This document shows positions 53,987 to 61,742 of a stretch of 64,000 nt of DNA, piece after piece. Each line of letters opens with the position of its first letter. The stretch's first letter is position 1. Where the stretch lies: NCBI GenBank assembly GCA_036555745.1, contig DATBKV010000185.1:1-64000 (forward strand). Reading direction: 5' to 3'. The notes beneath the pieces are model-generated. The model was not told the DNA's origin, ran no database searches, and saw only the letters and a program-made list of their open reading frames with translations. The position numbers and the translations under genes are program-made. The DNA comes from VAZQ01 sp036555745. GTDB taxonomy: Bacteria; Pseudomonadota; Alphaproteobacteria; Rhizobiales; Xanthobacteraceae.

Positions 53987-54262
53987 TCAGGTGCCGGTCT
54001 CGCCCGGCGCCGAGGCATGGATTGCCAGCGCGTGGACACCGCTTCGCAGCTCGCTCGCGAGCGTTTCATTGACCATGCGGTGACGCTCGAGGCGGCTCTT
54101 TCCGCGGAATGCCTCCGCCACGATATAAACCCGGTAATGCGTCTCTCCGCCGGGCCGGTGACCGGCGTGCCCGACATGCAGGTGCGACTCGTCCAGCACG
54201 CGGAGGCTCTCCGGCCTGAAAGCCTTCGTCAGCTGGTCGGTGATGAGATCGCTTCTTGCCAT
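53987..54262 (-). CDS. bolA: BolA family protein
   Basis: A 91-residue BolA protein with the family core ESLRVLDESHLHVGHAGHRP, GGETHYRVYIVAEAFRGKSR and RHRMVNETLASELRSGVHAL. BolA proteins bind monothiol glutaredoxins and iron-sulphur clusters and can act on transcription and cell shape. The conserved invariant His and the FxGxSRLxRHRMV pattern are clear. It converges on the CNNM-type gene and is divergent from the J-domain gene. Confidence 0.94.
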   Translation of the reverse strand: MARSDLITDQLTKAFRPESLRVLDESHLHVGHAGHRPGGETHYRVYIVAEAFRGKSRLERHRMVNETLASELRSGVHALAIHASAPGETGT

Positions 54263-54382
54263 GATTGCCCCGCATTAGCGGTCGCGGCCGCTCGCGGTCA
54301 ATGCCGCGCATCGGCAGGGGACCGGCCCATGCCATGTCAAGTACTTGCATGCGGCTGTGGCGCGCGCGCATATTGATCGGTC

Positions 54383-55012
54383 ATGAAAAACGACTCGCCC
54401 CTGTTCGACCGCATCCGGGTCAAGCCCGACAAGGACCGGCGGCAGCGCGCGCAATGCCCGGCCTGCGATTGGCCGAATTGCGACGCGCCGGCCACCCATC
54501 GTGCGCCCAAGGGACGGCTGCGCGAGCGCGAATATTGGCGGTTCTGCCTCGATCACGTGCGCCAGTACAACCACGCGTACAATTTCTTTGCCGGGATGAG
54601 CGCCGACGACATTGCGAAGTACCAGAAAGACGCGGTCATTGGACATCGCCCCACCTGGAAGATGGGCATGGCCGGCGGACGATCTGGTGCGCGCTCGCAC
54701 TCGTCCCGCTTTGGTCCACAATTCGCGGATGCCGATGACCCGCTCGGCGTGTTCCGCGAGCTCGGCGGATCGGTCGGCGCGCGCTCCGCGAAACGCCTGT
54801 CCGAGCCCCGCCTCGTGCGCAACGCCGAGCGCAAGGCGCTCGACATTCTGGGCCTCGAGGCCGATGCCTCAGCGCAGGAGGTCAAAACGCGCTTCAAGGC
54901 ACTCGTGAAGCGTCACCACCCGGACGCCAATGGCGGGGATCGCTCCTTCGAGGACAGGCTGCGCGAGATCATTCAGGCCTACAATTATCTCAAATCGACG
55001 GGCCTGCGCTGA
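54383..55012 (+). CDS. J-domain protein with N-terminal Cys cluster
   Basis: A 209-residue protein whose C-terminal 60 residues are a DnaJ J-domain: ALDILGLEADASAQEVKTRF, the essential HPD in KRHHPDANGGDR, and REIIQAYNYLKS. The N-terminal half has CPACDWPNCDAPATH and a later CLDHV, a possible zinc site. It probably works with DnaK on a particular client. It is 120 bases from bolA and followed by a 395-base gap before cobS; the bolA, J-domain, cobST order is kept in many rhizobia. Confidence 0.9.
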   Translation: MKNDSPLFDRIRVKPDKDRRQRAQCPACDWPNCDAPATHRAPKGRLREREYWRFCLDHVRQYNHAYNFFAGMSADDIAKYQKDAVIGHRPTWKMGMAGGRSGARSHSSRFGPQFADADDPLGVFRELGGSVGARSAKRLSEPRLVRNAERKALDILGLEADASAQEVKTRFKALVKRHHPDANGGDRSFEDRLREIIQAYNYLKSTGLR

Positions 55013-55407
55013 GGCGGATCTGGCCGACATTCGAATTGCGTCGGGCGCGATGCAGCCATGATGGTCGCGCAGTCGCCAAATAGGCGCCGCGAGCGGGCGT
55101 CACGGCGACATGTGCAAAAATACGACCACATGGCGAAGGTGCCGACGAGCTTCCGCCAACCTTTCCAGCCATTTCGTGCCGGTCCGCGCGATCGGCGAGC
55201 GAGCCGGCGGCCCGCTTCGTCCCCGCCCCTCGCTCGGGGGCGTGCCATTGCGTCTTTTTTACGCATACCTATTTGAAACAATGGGATTTTCTGTTCAGGA
55301 CCCGACAGCTTTCGCGGCGCGCCACCTTTCTGCTAAGTTCGCGCGCCGCCGCACCGCGTTCTTGCAACCGAAACGGATCTCGGTCGTTCCGGGATCACGG
55401 AGGATCA
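55013..55407. other. Gap upstream of cobS
   Basis: About 395 bases with no convincing gene. A gcccc/ggggc hairpin (near 55224-55241) and a tgcgt/acgca hairpin around a T-run (near 55250-55267) stand close together and might end transcription from the J-domain gene. I saw no cobalamin riboswitch hallmarks upstream of cobS. An ATG-started frame extends from 55273 into cobS but its first 45 residues do not look like CobS. Confidence 0.45.
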
Positions 55408-56394
55408 ATGACCGCCGCAACGCCAGAGGTCGCCGGCCTGCCCGACATGAAAGTGTCGATCCGCCAGGTCTTCGGCTTCGATAGCGATATGGAGGTGCCG
55501 GCCTATTCGGAGGCCGACGAGCACGTTCCGGACATCGATACTGACTATCGGTTCGACAAACCGACGACGCTGGCCATTCTCGCCGGTTTCGCCCACAACC
55601 GTCGCGTCATTGTCACCGGTTATCACGGCACCGGAAAGTCGACCCACATCGAGCAGGTGGCGGCACGGCTGAATTGGCCGTGCGTGCGGGTCAACCTGGA
55701 CAGCCACATCAGCCGTATCGACTTGATCGGCAAGGACGCCATCGTCATTCGCGACGGCATGCAGGTGACCGAGTTCCGCGATGGCATCCTGCCGTGGGCT
55801 TACCAGCACAATGTCGCGCTCTGTTTCGACGAGTACGACGCTGGTCGTCCCGACGTGATGTTCGTGATTCAGCGCGTGCTGGAATCCTCCGGCCGGCTGA
55901 CGCTGCTCGATCAAAGCCGGGTGATCCGGCCGCATCCCGCTTTCCGTCTGTTCGCGACGGCCAACACGGTCGGCCTCGGCGACACGTCCGGGCTTTATCA
56001 CGGCACGCAGCAGATCAACCAGGCGCAGATGGATCGTTGGTCGATTGTCACCACGCTCAACTATCTGCCGCACGACAACGAGGTCGACATTGTGCTGGCT
56101 AAGGCCAAGCACTACCGCACCGACCAGGGCCGCGACGTTGTCAACAAGATGGTTCGGGTCGCCGACCTCACTCGCAATGCCTTCATGAACGGCGATATTT
56201 CGACCGTCATGAGCCCGCGCACCGTTATCACCTGGGCGGAGAATGCCGACATCTTCAAGGATATCGGCTTCGCGTTCCGCCTCACGTTCCTCAACAAATG
56301 CGACGAGCTCGAGCGGCCGATCGTGGCAGAGTTCTATCAGCGCTGCTTCGGAGCGGAATTGCCGGAATCGTCCGTGAACGTGGCCCTGACCTGA
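55408..56394 (+). CDS. cobS: Cobaltochelatase CobS subunit
   Basis: A 328-residue AAA+ ATPase that, with CobT and CobN, inserts cobalt into hydrogenobyrinic diamide in aerobic vitamin B12 synthesis. Walker A is VTGYHGTGKSTHIEQ (about 71-79), Walker B is ALCFDEYDAGRPDV, and the sensor region is FRLFATANTVGLGDTSGLYH. ATG 55408 follows an aggatca Shine-Dalgarno region with cggagg. The normal partner cobT follows after 157 bases. Confidence 0.97.
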   Translation: MTAATPEVAGLPDMKVSIRQVFGFDSDMEVPAYSEADEHVPDIDTDYRFDKPTTLAILAGFAHNRRVIVTGYHGTGKSTHIEQVAARLNWPCVRVNLDSHISRIDLIGKDAIVIRDGMQVTEFRDGILPWAYQHNVALCFDEYDAGRPDVMFVIQRVLESSGRLTLLDQSRVIRPHPAFRLFATANTVGLGDTSGLYHGTQQINQAQMDRWSIVTTLNYLPHDNEVDIVLAKAKHYRTDQGRDVVNKMVRVADLTRNAFMNGDISTVMSPRTVITWAENADIFKDIGFAFRLTFLNKCDELERPIVAEFYQRCFGAELPESSVNVALT

Positions 56395-56551
56395 ATTGGA
56401 TGTCGCCGTCTGCCGCCGTCCGGGTTCGCCGGCGGAACGAATGCGTAGCGAGGTCTGACTTGCGTCGCCAAGCGGCGCCGCTCGATTTCAAGCGATTTAT
56501 GAGCCGGTTGCCGCTTGCGGCGAAACTCTCTCGAGCTGAGCTGCTTTGCAA

Positions 56552-58441
56552 ATGCCCTCCAACTTCAAGAGCAAGAGTTCCGCCAGGGAAAGTCCGACCG
56601 AGCCGTTCAAGCGCGCGGTGACGGGATGTGTGCGCGCGATCGCGCGCAAGCCCGAGCTCGAGGTCTCGTTTGCCGCCGAGCGTCCCGGGATCGTGGGCGG
56701 CAAGGCGCGCTTGCCCGAGCCGCCGCGCAAGCTCACCGGCTCGGATGCGGCGATCGTGCGCGGCCACGCCGACGCGATCGCTCTCAAGCTCGCGTGCCAT
56801 GACCCGATGGTGCATCGCAAGCTGATACCGGGCGGGCAACAGGCGCGCGCGGTCTTCGAGGCAGTCGAGCAGGCCCGGGTCGAGGCGATCGGCGCGCGCC
56901 GCATGACCGGCGTTGCCCGGAATCTTTCGGCCATGCTCGACGACCGCTTTCACCGCGGCAAGTTCGACGAGGTCACCGACCGGGCGGATGCGCCGATCGA
57001 GGAAGCCGTCGCGCTCATGGTGCGCGAACGGCTGACCGGCGAGGCGCCGCCGCCGGCGGCCAAGAGGCTCGTGGATCTTTGGCGTCCGCTGATCGAGGAC
57101 CGTGCCGGACGCGATCTTGATCGCCTCGAGCGGTTGATCGAGAACCAGGCGCGCTTCGGCGATGTCATCCACGACCTGTTGGACGCGCTCGACATGGGCG
57201 AGGACCGCAGCACCGAGTCGGACGATGAGGAGGGCGAGGAGGGCGAGCAGGAGCGACGCAAGGAGGAATCGGGCGAGGACGGCCAGGGCGCCGACGCCGA
57301 GGACACGCAGACACGCGTCGAGGAAGCCGATGTGGCCGGCGAGGACATGTCCGACTCCAGTGCCGAAGCGGCCGAGGCGCTCTCCGCCGAGATGGCCGAC
57401 GATGCCGAGATGGGCGACGCCGATGCTCCGGCCGAGCCGCGGCGCACGCGTCGGCACGGGCAGAACGAGCCGCGCGGCCCGGACTACCGGCCGTTCGTCA
57501 CCAAGCACGACGAGACGGTGGCGGCCGAGGACCTGTGCGAGCCGGAGGAACTCGACCGGCTGCGAGGCTACCTCGACAAGCAGCTTTCGCATCTGCAAGG
57601 CGTGGTCGCGCGGCTCGCCAACCGGCTGCAGCGCCGTTTGATGGCGCAGCAGAACCGGGCCTGGGAGTTCGATCTGGAGGAGGGGCTACTTGACCCCGCG
57701 CGGCTGTCGCGCATCGTGGTGGATCCGCTGCATCCGCTCTCGTTCAAGCAGGAGAAGGAGACGAGCTTCCGCGACACCGTCGTCACGCTGCTGCTGGACA
57801 ATTCGGGTTCAATGCGCGGACGCCCGATCACCGTCGCCGCTACCTGCGCCGATATCCTGGCGCGCACGCTCGAGCGCTGCGGGGTCAAGGTTGAAATTCT
57901 GGGTTTCACTACCCGCGCGTGGAAGGGCGGCCAGTCGCGCGAGGCCTGGCTTGCCGCCGGCAAGCCCGCCAACCCGGGGCGGCTGAATGATCTGCGCCAC
58001 ATCATCTACAAGTCGGCGGACGCGCCGTGGCGGCGCGCGCGCAAGAATCTCGGCCTGATGATGCGCGAGGGCCTGCTCAAGGAGAACATCGACGGTGAAG
58101 CGCTCGACTGGGCGCATAAACGGCTCTTGGCCCGCGCCGAGCAGCGCAAGATCCTGATGATGATCTCCGACGGCGCGCCGGTCGACGATTCGACCCTTTC
58201 GGTCAACCCGGGCAACTATCTCGAACGACACCTGCGCTGGGTGATCGAGGACATCGAGACGCGCTCTCCTGTCGAATTGATCGCCATCGGCATCGGCCAT
58301 GACGTGACCCGCTATTACCGGCGCGCGGTCACCATCGTCGATGCCGAGGAGCTCGGCGGAGCGATGACCGAAAAGCTGGCCGAACTGTTCGACGAGGAGG
58401 CCCCGGCCCAGCCAAGGCGGATGTCGAGGCTCGACGCGTGA
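56552..58441 (+). CDS. cobT: Cobaltochelatase CobT subunit
   Basis: The 629-residue CobT partner of CobS. The N-terminal helical domain is followed by a very acidic stretch (about 210-310, runs such as ESDDEEGEEGEQERRKEESG), and a C-terminal von Willebrand A domain with the MIDAS motif DNSGSMRGRP (Asp416). The acidic linker and MIDAS are typical CobT and dock on the AAA ring. ATG 56552 is preferred to a TTG two codons earlier. Its stop overlaps the next GTG (GTGA). Confidence 0.97.
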   Translation: MPSNFKSKSSARESPTEPFKRAVTGCVRAIARKPELEVSFAAERPGIVGGKARLPEPPRKLTGSDAAIVRGHADAIALKLACHDPMVHRKLIPGGQQARAVFEAVEQARVEAIGARRMTGVARNLSAMLDDRFHRGKFDEVTDRADAPIEEAVALMVRERLTGEAPPPAAKRLVDLWRPLIEDRAGRDLDRLERLIENQARFGDVIHDLLDALDMGEDRSTESDDEEGEEGEQERRKEESGEDGQGADAEDTQTRVEEADVAGEDMSDSSAEAAEALSAEMADDAEMGDADAPAEPRRTRRHGQNEPRGPDYRPFVTKHDETVAAEDLCEPEELDRLRGYLDKQLSHLQGVVARLANRLQRRLMAQQNRAWEFDLEEGLLDPARLSRIVVDPLHPLSFKQEKETSFRDTVVTLLLDNSGSMRGRPITVAATCADILARTLERCGVKVEILGFTTRAWKGGQSREAWLAAGKPANPGRLNDLRHIIYKSADAPWRRARKNLGLMMREGLLKENIDGEALDWAHKRLLARAEQRKILMMISDGAPVDDSTLSVNPGNYLERHLRWVIEDIETRSPVELIAIGIGHDVTRYYRRAVTIVDAEELGGAMTEKLAELFDEEAPAQPRRMSRLDA

Positions 58442-59481
58442 GGAGCGCGCAGGCTGAGCGCCGCGGTCGTCCATGGCCGCCTCGAGCCATGGTCCCGGCG
58501 CTGCTCGCCGCCATGCTGGCGTTTGGGGGCGCGGCCGATGCGCAGACCTCGCCCTCCGGCAAGATCGAGCTGAGCACCGAGCCGATTGCTGCTTTCGACG
58601 TCCGCGACCCGTCACGGCGGCAATTCGGGCTGCTCGAATTCCGCGGCGGCCTCGTGCTGCGTTCGCGTGATCGCAACTTCGGCGGCATTTCGGCCATCCG
58701 TGTTGCCGCCGATGGCGCGCATTTCATCGCGCTCAGCGACAAGGGCTGGTGGTTCCGCGGTCGACTTGTCTACCAAGGTAAGCGCCCGAGCGGCATCGCC
58801 GATGCCGAGATGGCTCCAATTCTCGGCCTCGATGGTCGCCCGCTTGCTGCGCGCGGCTGGTACGACACCGAGTCGATCGCGCAGGAGGGCGGAACGCTCT
58901 ATGTGGGAATCGAGCGGGTCCACCAGATCGTCCGCTTCAACTACGGGAAAGACGGCCTGCTTGCCCGCGGTCGCCCGATCCCATTGCCGCCCGAGCTGCG
59001 CTCGCTGCCCGCCAACAGAGGGCTCGAGGCGTTGGTGTTCATCCCGAAGGGTCTGACGCTGGCCGGCACGCTCATTGCAGTCTCCGAGCGCGGCCTCGAC
59101 AGCGCCGGCAACATCAAGGCATTCCTGATCGGCGGGCCCAAGCCTGGAGGATTCGCCGTCCGGCGCAGCTCCAGTTACGATGTCACCGATGCCGCGCTGC
59201 TGCCCGGTGGCGGAGTCCTGCTGTTGGAGCGGCGTTTCAGCTGGAGCAGCGGCTTGGCCGTGCGCTTGCGGCGCGTCGCACTCGCCGAGATCAAGCCGGG
59301 CGCGCTGGTTGACGGCCCGGTTCTGTTCGAAGCCGATCTCGGCTACGAGATCGACAACATGGAGGGATTGAGCGTGCACCGCACCGCGGATGGCGAAATC
59401 GTGCTCACGCTCATTTCCGATGACAACTTCTCTGCGATCCAGCGCACGTTGCTGCTGCAATTTGCGCTGGCGGAGCCGTGA
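58438..59481 (+). CDS. Esterase-like-of-phytase family protein, exported
   Basis: A 347-residue protein with a signal peptide (MVPALLAAMLAFGGAADAQT, if it starts at ATG 58489) and a beta-propeller-like Phytase-like esterase domain: FGGISAIRVAADGAHFIALS, GWYDTESIAQEGGTLYVGIE and EIDNMEGLSVHRTADGEIVL. The GTG at 58438 overlaps the cobT stop, so translation may be coupled; an ATG at 58489 gives a better signal peptide. The substrate is unknown, and the tie to cobT is positional only. Confidence 0.86.
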   Translation: MRSAQAERRGRPWPPRAMVPALLAAMLAFGGAADAQTSPSGKIELSTEPIAAFDVRDPSRRQFGLLEFRGGLVLRSRDRNFGGISAIRVAADGAHFIALSDKGWWFRGRLVYQGKRPSGIADAEMAPILGLDGRPLAARGWYDTESIAQEGGTLYVGIERVHQIVRFNYGKDGLLARGRPIPLPPELRSLPANRGLEALVFIPKGLTLAGTLIAVSERGLDSAGNIKAFLIGGPKPGGFAVRRSSSYDVTDAALLPGGGVLLLERRFSWSSGLAVRLRRVALAEIKPGALVDGPVLFEADLGYEIDNMEGLSVHRTADGEIVLTLISDDNFSAIQRTLLLQFALAEP

Positions 59482-59530
59482 CTCCCATCGGAGAAGACCG
59501 CCCAGGCGGATGGCATGCGACCGACTGGGG

Positions 59531-59821
59531 TCAACTCGCCGCGGTCTGTTTTTTCCGGATTTGGCGCTTGAGCTCGCGCGCTTTTTCGGAGAGCTCGTCG
59601 TCCTTTGCCTTCATCAGAAACGCGTCGAGACCGCCGCGATGATCGACTGTCTTGAGCGCATGTGCGGACACCCGCAGCTTGACCGAGCGGCCGAGCGCAT
59701 CGGAGATCATCGTGACGTTGAGCAGATTGGGCAGAAAGCGCCGCTTGGTCTTGATGTTGGAGTGGCTCACCTTGTGCCCAACCTGTGCGGCCTTGCCGGT
59801 CAGTTCACACCGCCGTGACAT
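59531..59821 (-). CDS. rpmB: 50S ribosomal protein L28
   Basis: A 96-residue L28 protein beginning MSRRCELTGKAAQVGHKVSH, with NIKTKRRFLPNLLNVTMISD and SALKTVDHRGGLDAFLM-like sequence. The C-terminus (LKRQIRKKQTAAS) is typical of rhizobia. ATG 59821 is chosen as it gives the mature family start; the frame extends far upstream without a gene-like pattern. It is divergent from DUF3108. Confidence 0.97.
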   Translation of the reverse strand: MSRRCELTGKAAQVGHKVSHSNIKTKRRFLPNLLNVTMISDALGRSVKLRVSAHALKTVDHRGGLDAFLMKAKDDELSEKARELKRQIRKKQTAAS

Positions 59822-60200
59822 GAGAAAAAGCCTCTGAACGATCCTGCAGCCCGCCCGGACGCGCTTCGGATACTTTGGTTTGCGCGTCCTGGTCGGAAAA
59901 CCATTCCTGCCGCCCAGGACATGCGCTCGGAGTTTGCCAACCAAGCAGCCGCGCATTAGGGGCGGGACGGCCGACGGGCCGGCGGACCTATAGTCACGGC
60001 ATGCAAGAGCGTCAAGCCGCGTTTCGGCTCGGCCCCGGAAGCGCATTGCGGGCTGTCTGCGCGGTCTCGCGACTGCCTTGATCGAGCCAAGATGCCGCGG
60101 CAAGGAATACCTGGAAAATCGACCAAGTGCCGCCACCGCGACGGGTTTGCTCCAGTAGTCGATTTTGACAAGAGCGACGCGGCAGCAGGGATCGCGCTTC
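59822..60200. other. rpmB-DUF3108 divergent region
   Basis: About 380 bases between rpmB and the DUF3108 start. No repeat, terminator or RNA gene is seen. It must hold the divergent promoters; I could not fix -35 and -10 boxes with confidence. Confidence 0.4.
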
Positions 60201-61055
60201 GTGGTTTCATATCGCCTTACCGGTCGCGCAATTGTGCTGGCAGCGACCGCGCTCGCCGTGACCGTGGCGGATGCCGGGCGAAGCCTGGTTCTCGGTCAGG
60301 GCAAGCTCGATGCTCGCTACACGGTGAGTCTTGCCGGCCTTCCCATCGGCCACGGCGCCTGGGTGATCAGCATCGGCAATGACTATTTCAGTGCCTCGGC
60401 AAACGGGGCGACCTCCGGCTTGCTGCAGATCTTCACCAGCGGCGTAGGGGAGAGCACAGCGCGCGGAGGCGTCTCCGGTGGCCAGCCGATCCCCTCGAAC
60501 TACGCGGCTCGTATCGTTGCCGACCATAAGACCGACGAAGTGCGGATGGTGATCAGCGCCGGCGCGGTCAAAGAATTCCGCGTCGAACCGCCGACTGTTG
60601 CGGGCCCCGATCGCGTTCCCCTCACCGAGGCCCATCGGCATGGAATCAGCGATCCAATGACCGGATCGCTGATCCGAGTTCCCGGCAACGGTGACACGCT
60701 CGTTCCGCAGGCTTGTCAGCGCACGCTTGCGATCTTCGACGGCCGGATGCGCTACGACCTGCAGCTGACGTTCAAACGATTGGAGCAGGTGAGGTCGCAA
60801 AAGGGCTATCAGGGCGGGGTCGTGGTCTGCGCCGTTCGCTTCTCGCCGATCGCCGGCTATGTGCGAGATCGTGCGGCGATCAAGTATCTCGTGCAGTTGC
60901 GCGACATCGAAATGTGGCTCGCCCCGATCGCCGGTACGCGGGTGATGGTTCCCTACCGCGCGTCGGTGCCGACGCCGATCGGACTGGGCGTCGTGCAGGC
61001 GACCCAGTTCGTCACCCTGCCGCAGTCCACCAGGGCCAGCGCCAAGACGCAGTGA
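60201..61055 (+). CDS. DUF3108 domain protein, exported
   Basis: A periplasmic protein of about 284 residues of the DUF3108 family. After a signal peptide-like start (VVSYRLTGRAIVLAATALAV) it has LDARYTVSLAGLPIGHGAWV, ACQRTLAIFDGRMRYDLQLT and CAVRFSPIAGYVRDRAAIKY, which match the family's beta-rich pattern. The start is uncertain: GTG 60201 is used, but TTG 60165 is also in frame. The function is unknown; it travels with rpmB and a helicase gene in Hyphomicrobiales. Confidence 0.85.
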   Translation: MVSYRLTGRAIVLAATALAVTVADAGRSLVLGQGKLDARYTVSLAGLPIGHGAWVISIGNDYFSASANGATSGLLQIFTSGVGESTARGGVSGGQPIPSNYAARIVADHKTDEVRMVISAGAVKEFRVEPPTVAGPDRVPLTEAHRHGISDPMTGSLIRVPGNGDTLVPQACQRTLAIFDGRMRYDLQLTFKRLEQVRSQKGYQGGVVVCAVRFSPIAGYVRDRAAIKYLVQLRDIEMWLAPIAGTRVMVPYRASVPTPIGLGVVQATQFVTLPQSTRASAKTQ

Positions 61056-61742
61056 CGAGCGCGCCCGCGACCGATATTCAGGCCGGATCGGCCACGCCAT
61101 GCCCGTTAACATGATCGTCTCGCCTGCGCGCTTGTCCTCGACGGCGCGTTACACGATATGGTGGGGGGCTGGACATGTCCTACGACATCTGGCCGTGAAC
61201 GAATTCTGACAGCAGTCGAGTCAGCGATTCGGGCGCGATTCGTTCGAGACTCGTTCCACAGCTTAAACACAGGGCTTTCCCGGCGCTTTTCCATCGGTTG
61301 AAAGAAGCTCGCCAGCACCGGGAGGGCGATGCGACGCGCTCGGGTGGACATGCACACAATCGCACCTTGCCACCGCATCGGGCAGGGTCAGCAGATGCAG
61401 CGGGCGCGTCGGTCGCGCCACCGGTGTGCGCAACAGCTCCCTCGCGGCCGCTCGCTCCGGGAGACGAGCAGCGCCGAGTTCAGGACGATCGCGCGCGATC
61501 TTCCCTCGAGCGGCATCGCCGAGGGCAAGCTCTTTGGTCGGCTCTCGGCTATTTGCCGGCGATGGCGGAAGCATGTATCTTGGCGCTTGCGAGATGCACG
61601 CGCGGGCTTCGGGCGCTGCCGACCGGCAGGAACCTAAACACACGCGATCTGTTATCTTCGATCCCAGCGAGTTTCGCTGCGCCTGCTGCAGAGTGACGGA
61701 GAGCATCACGCAACCCCAACGTCGCCCAGCTCTCGAGCGTTA
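61056..61742. other. Long gap between DUF3108 and the helicase
   Basis: A 687-base stretch. It has open frames on both strands, but none has codon or motif patterns of a known protein and none has a good start with a Shine-Dalgarno. I see a partly repetitive patch near 61215-61255 (gattcgggcgcgattcg, then cgttcgagactcg) and no hairpin with a T-run. It may hold regulatory elements or decayed sequence; I can say no more. Confidence 0.45.

Noticed and set aside
55013..55407. A cobalamin riboswitch before cobS
   Set aside because: No B12-box or long conserved helices were seen in the gap.
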